Counted from the stretch's first letter, positions 1 to 8,019 are shown. The stretch: DNA of 9,494 nucleotides from DASWOJ01 sp036398775 (GCA_036398775.1 DASWOJ010000079.1:1-9494); one strand, 5' to 3'. The notes: generated by a model not told the origin, from the sequence alone. Program-made: numbers and translations.

Positions 1-6
1 AATGGG

Positions 7-108
7 TTAGAGCTTGCAGAAGATATGATCGAAAGTCATTCTTCCGCCCTGTTGGGGGTCCTCTTCGCCGTATGACATGGGAAAGGTGATCGCGGTAGGA
101 TCGCCCAT
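7..108 (-). CDS. Doubtful 33-codon ORF downstream of the binding-protein gene
   Basis: A short frame starts at ATG (108-106), reads 33 codons beginning MGDPTAITFP and ending DHIFCKL, and stops with TAA at 9-7. A purine-rich stretch (AAGGGA) lies about 9 nt before the ATG, which could serve as a ribosome-binding site. An in-frame TGA lies a few codons upstream, so it is not a continuation of the preceding gene. I do not recognise the peptide. Third-position GC is lower than in the neighbouring genes. It starts 38 nt after the binding-protein stop and may simply be chance. No membrane segment or signal peptide is visible. Confidence 0.18.
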   Translation of the reverse strand: MGDPTAITFPMSYGEEDPQQGGRMTFDHIFCKL

Positions 109-145
109 TGCTGGGCATCCCTTCCGTAATCACCTATTCTACTGG

Positions 146-1369
146 TCAACTTCGGATCAGCGGACACCCGCCCTGGGCGATCGGGCGGAAAGCCTCGGCT
201 GCCGGCGTAGTCTCGACCAGCTTGAGGCCGTCCCAACCGCCTTTGCTTTCAGCCGGGCTCTTCGCCTGGAACAGATAGCTGGGGTGGATATGACGGCCGT
301 CCGCGCGGATCATGCCTTTGCCGAAGCAGTCGTCGTCGGTTGGCATCGCCTTCATCCGTGCGACCACCGCGCCTCCGTCCGCCTTGGCCGCACTGGCGCC
401 AAGGTCGGTGACAGCCTTGAGGTAGTGCACGACCGACGCATAGTCGCCAGCCTGGACCATGTTCGGCCATTGGTTCGGCGTTTTCGACTTGATCCGGTCC
501 ATCCAGGCCCGGGTGCGGTCGTTCAGGTCCCAATAGAAGGCCTCCGTCATCAGCAAGCCCTGGGCGGTTTCGAGACCCAACGCGTGGACATTGCTGTTGT
601 ACATCAGCATGGCGGCGATCTTCATCTGCTTGTTCACGCCGAACTCAGCCGCCTGCTTGATGCAATTGAGCGTGTCGTAGCCTGAGTTGCATAGGCCGAG
701 TACCTTGGCGCCGGAGGACTGCGCCTGCACCAAGAGCGACGAGAAGTCTGTCGTGTCCGGGAAAGGATAGAGCCGGCTGCCCAGCACCTTGCCACCCGCC
801 GCTGTCACGAATGCCGTCGTGTCCCGCTGCAACTGTTGGCCGAACACATAGTCGGCCGTGATGAAGAACCAGGTGTCGCCGCCCGCCTTCACCATCGCGC
901 CGCCGGTCGACCGCGCAAGCATGTAGGTGTCATAGGTCCAGTGCACCGTGTTCGGGCTGCATTGCGTTCCAGTCAGATCCGTCGTGGCCGCGCCGGAGTT
1001 CAGCAAGACTTTGTTCTTCTCTCGGCAAACCGTGCTGACGGCAAGCGCCACCGAGGACGTCGGCACGTCCACGATGGCATCCACCCCGTCCCAGTCGAAC
1101 CATCGGCGTGCCACGCCGGCGCCAATGTCCGGTTTGTTCTGATGGTCGGCCACCAACACCTCGACGTTGAAGCCCTTGTCGCCGAACTCCTGCACCGCTT
1201 GTCGTACGCAGATAGCACCTGTCGGGCCACCGTCGTCGCGGTATGGACCCGACTGGTCGTTCAGCACGCCAATGCGGATTGTGGCCTGTTGCGCTCGAGC
1301 AGGACGACAGGGCAGGACCGCGGTGACCGCAGCGGTGCCAATTATGCTGCGGCGGGACATGGTATGCAT
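146..1369 (-). CDS. ABC transporter substrate-binding protein, branched-chain amino acid type (Peripla_BP_6)
   Basis: Periplasmic binding protein that would deliver a small ligand to a LivHMGF-like ABC importer. The ligand cannot be told from sequence; this family binds amino acids, amides, urea and aromatic or organic acids. The 407-aa product begins MHTMSRRSIIGTAAVTAVL and has a twin-arginine-like signal (SRRSIIG plus a hydrophobic stretch) with a likely cleavage after PARA, before QQATIRIGVLNDQSGPY, the typical first strand of the fold. Later blocks fit the family: ADHQNKPD, VDVPTSS, KVLLNSGAATTDLTG, TWFFITADYVFGQ, and the C-terminal GCPL. The ATG at 1369 is chosen because GGGAGG sits 5-6 nt upstream; the open frame extends back to 1474 without another good Shine-Dalgarno. 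Length is normal for the family. No permease or ATPase gene is in the window, so it is either solitary or its partners lie further left. Its upstream side is IS debris. Confidence 0.9.
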   Translation of the reverse strand: MHTMSRRSIIGTAAVTAVLPCRPARAQQATIRIGVLNDQSGPYRDDGGPTGAICVRQAVQEFGDKGFNVEVLVADHQNKPDIGAGVARRWFDWDGVDAIVDVPTSSVALAVSTVCREKNKVLLNSGAATTDLTGTQCSPNTVHWTYDTYMLARSTGGAMVKAGGDTWFFITADYVFGQQLQRDTTAFVTAAGGKVLGSRLYPFPDTTDFSSLLVQAQSSGAKVLGLCNSGYDTLNCIKQAAEFGVNKQMKIAAMLMYNSNVHALGLETAQGLLMTEAFYWDLNDRTRAWMDRIKSKTPNQWPNMVQAGDYASVVHYLKAVTDLGASAAKADGGAVVARMKAMPTDDDCFGKGMIRADGRHIHPSYLFQAKSPAESKGGWDGLKLVETTPAAEAFRPIAQGGCPLIRS

Positions 1370-1515
1370 GCTGCCTCCCGAGTGACGCTTCATGCGTCTT
1401 GTCCGCATCCTATGGCGCTCAATGGCAACGCGTCGAGCCATTTTGGCTGTGCTTTTCGGCTTGTCCTTCGCCAACGTGCCGTGACCCGGCGCGTCTGCCA
1501 GCCTCCGGCAGCGTC

Positions 1516-1584
1516 CAAGGCACCCCTTTTAGCGTTTTCGTTTAGCTGGCCCTTGTGCCCGGCCACGACATAGACTTCGTTGAT
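1516..1584 (-). pseudogene. Short remnant of an ISXO2-like (IS1595-family) transposase
   Basis: In the stretch between the binding-protein gene and the IS110 relic, one minus-strand frame reads INEVYVVAGHKGQLNENAKR. This resembles the (D)EVYVVAGHKGQP..VAK+G segment around a catalytic acidic residue in the DDE domain of ISXO2-like transposases. Only about 20-25 codons match; flanking residues in the frame are not recognisable, so this would be a small relic. The residue before EVY is Asn where Asp is expected in the family. The call rests on remembered family motifs, not on an alignment. The rest of 1370-1730 holds no gene I can support; it presumably contains the promoter of the binding-protein gene, but no convincing -35/-10 pair is visible. 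Confidence 0.45.
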
Positions 1585-1729
1585 CCTGCTAAATGCACCA
1601 GCATCCGGCTCCGCCTTACCCTCTGGCTCCACCGCCGGCGCTTTGGCGACCAACCCGGCGTGCAGTTGCCTCGTCATAGCCAGGACGCCCGAGACGGCCA
1701 AGCCTGGCTCACCCGCGACCTGCCGGTTC

Positions 1730-2270
1730 CTAAGAAGCTGCCGCCATGAGTGGGGTCGGGTCTATGGTCTGCAGCACGTACCCGAGCGACTTGGCCCGGC
1801 GTCGGAGGTTGGCCAGCACGCGCTGCCTGTATCGCTCCTCGTAATAGGAGGCGCCCGGATCGGTGTAGGCCGTGCCGTGTCGAAGGGTGTTGTAGAACAG
1901 CACAGCGATCTCGCGCGCGGTGGCAGTGACCGCCTTTGCCTTGCCCACGCGCCCGGACAGGCGACGGCAGAAGGCGCCGAGCACCGTCTCGGTGCGGCCC
2001 ACTGCGACCACGGCCAGGCGCAGCAGGGCGGCGGCTCGATTGTTTGAGCGCCGGGGCTTGGCCGAGCGCACCTAGCCGCCGGAAATCTTGTTGCTGGGCG
2101 CCTAGCACAGCCACGAGGTGAAGTGCTTGGCACTGGGCCAGGCCGCAAGGCTGGTGCCGCATTCGCCCACCAGCTTGAGCGCGAGATCGGCCCGAAACCG
2201 TGAATCTGGGTCAGATTGACGCCCATGACACGGTGCAAGGCCTCGCGTGCCGGAAAGGCGAGGGCATTGT
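1730..2270 (-). pseudogene. Decayed IS110-family transposase, C-terminal part (Transposase_20 domain)
   Basis: Read from 2270 downwards, the pieces reconstruct the C-terminal half of an IS110/IS116/IS902 transposase. The first piece is NALAFPAREALHRVMGVN followed by LTQIHGFGP. After a one-base loss near 2196 the frame shifts to LALKLVGECGTSLAAWPSAK and HFTSWLC, then a TAG stop at 2104-2102. The next piece is APSNKISGG, then a second TAG at 2074-2072. It resumes with RRSNNRAAALLRLAVVAVGR, GKAKAVTATAREIAVLFYN and YYEERYRQRVLANLRRRAK, ending at a TAG at 1732-1730. The serine in KISGG matches the conserved Ser region of the Tnp domain. The N-terminal DEDD (RuvC-like) domain is absent, so the element is dead. 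It points away from the IS6 relic on its right. Confidence 0.85.
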
Positions 2271-2354
2271 GCGTGTGCGTTTGGTAGCGGAGTGCTATGC
2301 GGGAACTTGGGTGACGCCGTGATCAGGCGGCGCTTTGTGCTGGCGTGTCGGTGA

Positions 2355-2708
2355 CTTCGGCGCCGTTTGCTGAAGCGGCAGGGCAGGGCGCCTCGTGTCA
2401 TGGTGACCGACAAGCTGGCGAGTTATGGGGCGGCCAAGTGCCGGGCGATGCCCTCGGTCGAGTACAGGAAGCACAAGGGGCTGAACAACCGAGCGGAAAC
2501 CTCGCACCAGCCCATGCGGCTGCGAGAGCGGCAGATGAAGCGGTTCAAGTCAGCCGGGCAGGCGCAACGCTTCTTGTCCGCCCACGACGGAATCAACAAC
2601 CTCGTCCTATTCCGCCGTCACCAGGTTCTGGCCGCCCGGTATCGAGCCGCCCGCACCGAGGTCTTTCAGGTTGGGGCCGAGATCACTGGCGTTTCCGCCG
2701 CAGCATAA
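2355..2708 (+). pseudogene. IS6-family transposase, C-terminal fragment
   Basis: A plus-strand frame encodes the C-terminal half of an IS6/IS26-type DDE transposase: LRRRLLKRQGRAPRVMVTDK, then KHKGLNNRAETSHQP, RERQMKRFKSAGQAQRFLSA, HDGINNL and FRRHQVLAARYRAARTEVFQ, to a stop at 2706-2708. The second catalytic Asp (VTDK) and the Glu (NNRAE) are present, but the N-terminal half with the first Asp and the helix-turn-helix is missing; a stop (TGA, 2352-2354) precedes the homology. The fragment itself is open and only lightly diverged, with one odd residue (QVGAE where Trp is usual in place of Gly). Translation from the TTG at 2367 is unlikely to be meaningful. Confidence 0.88.
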
Positions 2709-2754
2709 CCATGGGCACGCCGTCCTTGCCGCCCGCCATCCCGACCTCAATCCA

Positions 2755-2770
2755 ACAAGTTGACAGTGCC
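2755..2770 (+). repeat. IS6-type right terminal inverted repeat
   Basis: Read on the minus strand from 2770 the sequence is GGCACTGTCAACTTGT, which begins with the GGCACTGT hallmark of IS6-family termini (IS26 ends in GGCACTGTTGCAAA). It sits 62 nt after the transposase stop, the expected arrangement for the right end. The 8 bp that follow (2771-2778, cggcaacc) would be one copy of the target duplication, but no partner copy or left repeat is seen in the window. Confidence 0.75.
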
Positions 2771-2796
2771 CGGCAACCCTCTCGCTGCCATGCCTT

Positions 2797-2976
2797 TCAC
2801 CGGGGACCGACGCGCGTGGTAACGCCGACGCCGGGTTGGTTGCCAAGCGCGCGCGTGCCACCGCCGTTGCTGGACGTGACGCCACTGTCGAGCTGCGGCG
2901 ACACGACCGGGTCGGGGCGGACGTCGGCGCAGGCGACCATGGAGCTGAGGAGGAGAAGAGCAAAGATGCGATTCAT
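2797..2976 (-). CDS. Small predicted lipoprotein at the 3' end of the operon
   Basis: A 59-aa product beginning MNRIFALLLLSSMVAC. It has a short basic start, a hydrophobic run, then a lipobox-like MVAC that would make Cys16 the lipidated residue. The mature part (ADVRPDPVVSPQLDSGVTSS..., ending GNQPGVGVTTRVGPR) is short, Pro/Gly/Ser-rich and has no domain I recognise. The ATG at 2976 is chosen because AAGGAAA lies about 6 nt upstream; the open frame runs back to 3024. It starts 44 nt after the fumC stop on the same strand, so it is probably co-transcribed. The lipobox has Met at -3 where Leu is usual, which weakens the call slightly. Function unknown. Confidence 0.55.
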   Translation of the reverse strand: MNRIFALLLLSSMVACADVRPDPVVSPQLDSGVTSSNGGGTRALGNQPGVGVTTRVGPR

Positions 2977-3020
2977 GGCGGTTTCCTTGAGTTGAGGTAT
3001 AATGATGTTGAGCAGCCCGG

Positions 3021-4490
<1,470 letters not shown>

Positions 4491-4498
4491 CCAATCCA

Positions 4499-4512
4499 TC
4501 CTTAATTAAGGA
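4499..4512. promoter_or_regulatory. 14-bp perfect palindrome spanning the barrel stop and fumC Shine-Dalgarno
   Basis: The sequence tccttaattaagga equals its own reverse complement. It contains the TAA stop of the barrel gene and the AAGGA that is the likely ribosome-binding site for fumC. In mRNA it could fold as UCCUU-AAUU-AAGGA, a 5-bp stem with a 4-nt loop, masking the fumC Shine-Dalgarno until a ribosome finishing the upstream gene opens it. It is strikingly AT-rich for this window. A role in coupling or in protein binding is inference. Confidence 0.4.
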
Positions 4513-5335
4513 GACCAAACGAAGTGGAAAGGCTCAGGAACACGCGGAAGGCAGGCGTGGACCGGTCAAAACCGACGCCACCGCCTGCGCTGACCGAAAG
4601 CCGGGGACCGATAATGCGGTTCAGGCCGAGATCCACGAAGGTTTGGCTGACCCGCCGTGCCGCGGTTTGCGAGTAGAATACGTCCCCGACCAGCGCGGTG
4701 CTGTCCGTCAGCAGCGTGGACAGCCCAATGCCGTAGCCGAGCGTCTGCGGCCGTGCGCGCAAGCTCTGGTCGTCGATCTTGTTCCATTCGATATTGAAGT
4801 GCAGCCGAGGAAACTGTTCAGTCGGACCGAGGCTCTCGGTTGCCTGGGCGCTGAAACCCCAAGTGCCGCCGCTGAGGCCGGTGCCGGGCGGCGGCGAATA
4901 CGTGCCCTCGACGGAGAAGCCGGGGACGTAGTTCTGGCTCTTGTTGAACACGTACTGGAAGGATGGCGTGACCGTCGTGCCGGCATGGCCAGCGTCGCCG
5001 ACGTCGTTGGCGATGCCCAGGTTGATCCCCAGCCCGGGCGCCACCCCCACCTTGACCGTCTCCGATATCGGCGAGGACAACCCGTTGCCGCGCCGCCCGA
5101 CATAGGTGTTTGTGCTGACGGTTTGAAAAATGACCTCGCCGTAGCTCGTGACGAGCGCATCCTGGATGCGGACCGGCACGGCCACGGACAATGCCTGCGG
5201 ATCGCCGACAGTGCGCCCGGCAGGCGTTGGCGGACTGCCTGGCTCCTGCGCGGAGGCTGCGCCAAACCCTGCAACGCTTCCCGCCAACGCAGCCCTCAGC
5301 ACGCGCGACGAACAGCCTGGCTGGAGCGGCGTCAC
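4502..5335 (-). CDS. Outer-membrane beta-barrel protein (phenol-degradation MetA-like / putative porin)
   Basis: A 277-aa exported protein. The N-terminus (RVLRAALAGSVAGFGAASAQ) is a Sec signal with likely cleavage after ASA. The rest alternates short amphipathic strands with Gly/Asn/Asp-rich turns, for example GVAPGLGINLGIANDVG, TTVTPSFQYVFNKSQNYVPG, PRLHFNIEWNKIDD, TLGYGIGLSTLLTDSTALVG and RLSVSAGGGVGF, ending in a strand AFRVFLSLSTSFGLL. This pattern fits the transporter / meta-pathway phenol degradation-like barrel group. The start is GTG at 5335, chosen because AAGGGG lies 6 nt upstream and GTGA overlaps the permease stop. It is likely the outer-membrane partner of the adjacent permease, perhaps a channel for organic acids; the substrate is inferred from context only. 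The last residue is Asn rather than the common terminal Phe/Trp. Confidence 0.7.
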   Translation of the reverse strand: MTPLQPGCSSRVLRAALAGSVAGFGAASAQEPGSPPTPAGRTVGDPQALSVAVPVRIQDALVTSYGEVIFQTVSTNTYVGRRGNGLSSPISETVKVGVAPGLGINLGIANDVGDAGHAGTTVTPSFQYVFNKSQNYVPGFSVEGTYSPPPGTGLSGGTWGFSAQATESLGPTEQFPRLHFNIEWNKIDDQSLRARPQTLGYGIGLSTLLTDSTALVGDVFYSQTAARRVSQTFVDLGLNRIIGPRLSVSAGGGVGFDRSTPAFRVFLSLSTSFGLLN

Positions 5336-6281
5336 AGCACGCCCCTTGCGATGGCTATGCCGGCGCTGATGGACACGCTCGAGAACAGCATGCTGGCCAT
5401 CGAAGTGAGCAGCGCCTCGCTTTCATAAGCCTTGTTGCTATGGGCAAGCGCGCGGACGAGCATGCCCGATGGCAGGACGCCGATCAGGAATATCTCTTGC
5501 AGCAGGGTGCCGCTCAAGCCGAGCGCAAGGCCGGCGGCCAGCAGCAGCGCGGGTTGCAGGACGTTCTTGACTGCGACGTTCGCCAGCACCTCGCGACTCA
5601 GCTTGAACGTCTGGCCAAAGGGCATAAGGCCCAGGGTGAACAGCGCGACGCCCCCTGCAGCTTGGGCGATCTCGTTTGCCATCCCTGCCAGCAGCGCCGG
5701 CGGATGCAGCGCCAGCAGAACGCAGGCGGCGCCGAGTACGGGAAGCCACATGAGCGGCTGCTTGACCGTGCCCAGCATGCTGAACCCGATCACGCCGATC
5801 TCGCTGGGAGCCGGGCCTAGGGCAGGCTTGGCGCTGCCGTGCAACGATACCAGACTGACTGGTGTCATGATCAGGGACGTCACGAGGTTGCCCACCAGCG
5901 CGGCCAGGATGCCGATGGGACCGACGACCTCCCGAGCACCGGCGGCCCGCAATAGGCCACGTTCGGGAAGCCGCAGGACCACCCCTGGATCGCCGATGCC
6001 CTTGTCTCGTGTTTGAACACGAGCCGGCCCAGCACGATGCCGACCGTGAAGGTCACGATCAGCCCAACGACGACCGCGAAGATGTAGGCGAAATCCGACA
6101 GGTCCCAGGGCTTTGCGTCTGCAGCCGCCAGGAACAGCGAGAGCGGAACGCCGAAGGTGACAACGAGGGCGGCAAAGTGGCCCGCAACGCTGCCGGGTAT
6201 GACATTTGTACAGGCCGCCAGCCACCCCAGCCCGACAACAAACAGGATCGGCAGCAGCGCGCCTGCTATGGCAAGTATCAT
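5332..6281 (-). pseudogene. AEC-family permease (auxin efflux carrier / malate-type), frameshifted
   Basis: Inner-membrane permease of the auxin efflux carrier family, whose bacterial members include malonate, malate and lactate carriers. The first part (ATG 6281, GAGGA 6 nt upstream) reads MILAIAGALLPILFVVGLGW... to SCGFPNVAYCGPPVLG. The homology then continues in another frame as EVVGPIGILAALVGNLVTSL to the stop at 5334-5332. Adding one G to the GGG at 5933-5931 (minus strand) restores a single frame of 316 codons, the normal length, with about ten hydrophobic segments. Without it, translation in the first frame ends at 5880. An alternative start at 6305 has a weaker Shine-Dalgarno. The loss is either a real inactivating slip or a base-call error in a short homopolymer; the rest of the gene looks under selection. 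It lies between the malic enzyme and barrel genes, which fits uptake of a hydroxy or dicarboxylic acid. Confidence 0.85.
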
Positions 6282-6357
6282 TCCACGTCCTCGTTCCTTG
6301 GACATGAGCCTCGCTTGTAGAGGCCCATGCCCTTACGATGCGGCCGCCCGTGCCGGG

Positions 6358-8019
6358 CTAGTACTGCGGCCTGTAGAGCTGGCCTTCGACAAAGGCGCGC
6401 AGGTCCTTCGGGCGCTCGACGGTGGCCAGGCCCTGGTCGAACATGAACTCGACCACGCGCACGGCGGTGGTGACCTCCACCTCCAGCACGTTCGCCTGCG
6501 AGGGGAACAGCATCCCCTTCTCGCGTAGGTCGCTGCCCACCTGGTCGGCGCTGGCCTGGGCGGCGACGATGAAGCACTCGTCCGTCAGCCGCTTCGGCTT
6601 GCCGCAGTAGGTTGCCAGGCCGATTGCCGGGAAGATGTAGAAGTTGTTCGCCTGGCCCGGATGGAACTGCTTGCCCCTGTAGGTGAAGTCCGGGAACTGG
6701 ATGCCGGCGGCGAACAGCGCCTTGCCGTCCGACCAGGTGTAAGCCTGCTCGGCCGTGCACTCGGCCTTGTCGGTGGGGTTGCTGAGCGCGAAGATGACCG
6801 GGCGGTCGTTCAGCTTGCACATCGCCTCGACCACCTGCTGCGTGAACGCGCCAAAGCTGGTGCTGACGCCGATCAGGATGGTGGGCTTCAGGGCTTCGAT
6901 GGTCTTGACGAAGTCCTTGGACGGCTCCGCTTTGTGAGCAAATGGCTTCTGCCAGGGGTTGAGGTCGGTGCGCGACGGCTCGACCAGGCCATTGACATCG
7001 AACATGCTGATGCGGCCCCGGGCGTCCTCCTCGCTCAGTCCACCATTGTGCATGGCCTTGGCGATCATGCCGCCGATGCCCAGCGCCGCAGAGCCTGCGC
7101 CAAGGAAGAGCACGCGCTGGTCGGTCAGCTTCTCGCCCTTGATCTGCAGCGCCGTCGTCAGCCCGGCGATGGTGACGCTGGCCGTACCCTGGATGTCGTC
7201 GTTGTAGCAGAGCACCTTGTCCTTGTACCGGTCGAGCAGGCGAAGCGCATCCGTGCCTTTCCAGTCCTCGAAATGGAGGCAAACGCCCGGGAACACCTCC
7301 TGGACCGCTCCCACGAACTCATCCATGAAGCTGTCCAGCTCGGTGCTGGACGGCGGTGCTTGGCGCAGGCCGAGGTAGAGGCCTTCGGCGCGGTCAGGCG
7401 CATTGCTGGTGCCGATGTCCACCAGGATCGGCAGCATGCCGCCCGGCGGCACCGCGGCGCAGGCGGTGTAGAGCTGCAGCTTGCCCACAGGCAGCGGCGC
7501 TCCGTTCACCCCGATGTCGCCCAGCCCCAGGATGCGCCCGCCGGAGCTGGCGCAGATGAAGCGCACGTCGCGCGTCGGCCAGTTGCGCAGCACCTCCGCG
7601 ATGCGCCCGCGCATGTCCAGGCCGATGTACATGCCCCGCGCCCGGCGGTAAATGTGGCCGTATTGCAGGCAGGCGTCGGCGACGGTCGGGTCGTACACGA
7701 TGGGCAGGAAGCGCTTGGGGTCGCTCATGACCACGCGGAAGAACAAGGTCTCGTTCCTGTCCTGCAGGGCGGTCAAGTAGTTGTAGCGGGCGAGGTCGTC
7801 GGGCTGCTGATCGAGCTGGCCCATGGCGCGCTCGAACTGCCGGTCGAGCGTCTCGACGGCGTGGGGCAGCAGCCCCTCCAGCCCGTGCGACCGGCGCTCG
7901 TGCATAGTGAAGGCCGTCCCCTTGCTGAGCACGGGGTCGTTCAGCAGTGCCGCGCCGTGCAGGCCGGGCTTGGTGGCGCCAGGCTGGTCGATGCCGGGCT
8001 GGTCAATGTTGGTGTCCAT
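6358..8019 (-). CDS. maeA: NAD-type malic enzyme
   Basis: Oxidative decarboxylation of L-malate to pyruvate and CO2 in the cytosol with reduction of NAD(P). The 553-aa length fits the large MaeA/SfcA class. N-terminal malic domain: PIVYDPTVADACLQYG with the catalytic Tyr (Y109), GGRILGLGDIGVNGAPLPVG with R162, then K180 in VGKLQLYTAC. Their spacing matches Tyr112, Arg165 and Lys183 of human ME2. The metal-binding acids are in HFEDWKG (E251, D252) and YNDDIQGTA (D274/D275). The nucleotide-binding loop is FLGAGSAALGIGG. Late blocks ALSNPTDKAECTAEQAYTW and QANNFYIFPAIGL are intact. The start has GAGG 7 nt upstream. It follows lutC by 54 nt and precedes the permease by 76 nt, so it belongs to the same transcript. 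Motif I reads YDPTVA rather than the classic YTPTVG, and SSGGR replaces TDGER. Cofactor preference is not proven. Confidence 0.93.
   Translation of the reverse strand: MDTNIDQPGIDQPGATKPGLHGAALLNDPVLSKGTAFTMHERRSHGLEGLLPHAVETLDRQFERAMGQLDQQPDDLARYNYLTALQDRNETLFFRVVMSDPKRFLPIVYDPTVADACLQYGHIYRRARGMYIGLDMRGRIAEVLRNWPTRDVRFICASSGGRILGLGDIGVNGAPLPVGKLQLYTACAAVPPGGMLPILVDIGTSNAPDRAEGLYLGLRQAPPSSTELDSFMDEFVGAVQEVFPGVCLHFEDWKGTDALRLLDRYKDKVLCYNDDIQGTASVTIAGLTTALQIKGEKLTDQRVLFLGAGSAALGIGGMIAKAMHNGGLSEEDARGRISMFDVNGLVEPSRTDLNPWQKPFAHKAEPSKDFVKTIEALKPTILIGVSTSFGAFTQQVVEAMCKLNDRPVIFALSNPTDKAECTAEQAYTWSDGKALFAAGIQFPDFTYRGKQFHPGQANNFYIFPAIGLATYCGKPKRLTDECFIVAAQASADQVGSDLREKGMLFPSQANVLEVEVTTAVRVVEFMFDQGLATVERPKDLRAFVEGQLYRPQY
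7978..8007 (-). repeat. 15-bp tandem duplication in the malic enzyme N-terminus
   Basis: Codons 5-14 of the malic enzyme encode IDQPG twice in a row. The two 15-nt units differ only at two third positions (ATTGACCAGCCCGGC and ATCGACCAGCCTGGC). It lies in the unconserved N-terminal arm before the malic domain, so it should not affect catalysis. Confidence 0.7.

Larger units (their letters stand above)
2355..2770 (+). mobile_element. Right end of a truncated IS6-family element
   Basis: The element comprises the 3' part of the transposase, 62 nt of non-coding end and the right terminal inverted repeat finishing at 2770. The left half and left terminal repeat are not in the window. The exact left edge of the homology is uncertain (about 2305-2355), because the sequence between the IS6 and IS110 relics matches neither clearly. 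It lies 26 bp beyond the stop codon of the last gene of the large minus-strand operon, so the insertion may mark the place where that operon's own terminator used to be. Confidence 0.75.

Noticed and set aside
103..116. Small inverted repeat gccca-ttgc-tgggc downstream of the binding-protein gene
   Set aside because: Only 5 bp of stem and no T-run on either strand; too weak to call a terminator.
1384..1398. Hairpin gacgc-ttcat-gcgtc just upstream of the binding-protein Shine-Dalgarno
   Set aside because: A 5-bp stem is expected by chance in GC-rich sequence and nothing ties it to regulation.
1410..1440. Promoter-like TTGCCA and TAGGAT on the minus strand before the binding-protein gene
   Set aside because: The spacing between the two boxes is about 10 nt, too short for a sigma-70 promoter.
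77..1573. Plus-strand frames of about 200 and 245 codons opposite the binding-protein gene
   Set aside because: They are shadows of the binding-protein gene, which has a signal peptide, a Shine-Dalgarno and family motifs on the other strand.
2345..2995. A 216-codon plus-strand frame overlapping the IS6 fragment and the lipoprotein region
   Set aside because: It is out of frame with the clear IS6 transposase homology and reads as low-complexity Ala/Arg/Pro sequence.
6346..6358. Inverted repeat gcccg-tgc-cgggc at the malic enzyme stop codon
   Set aside because: Short stem and no T-tract; not a convincing terminator, and the operon seems to continue.
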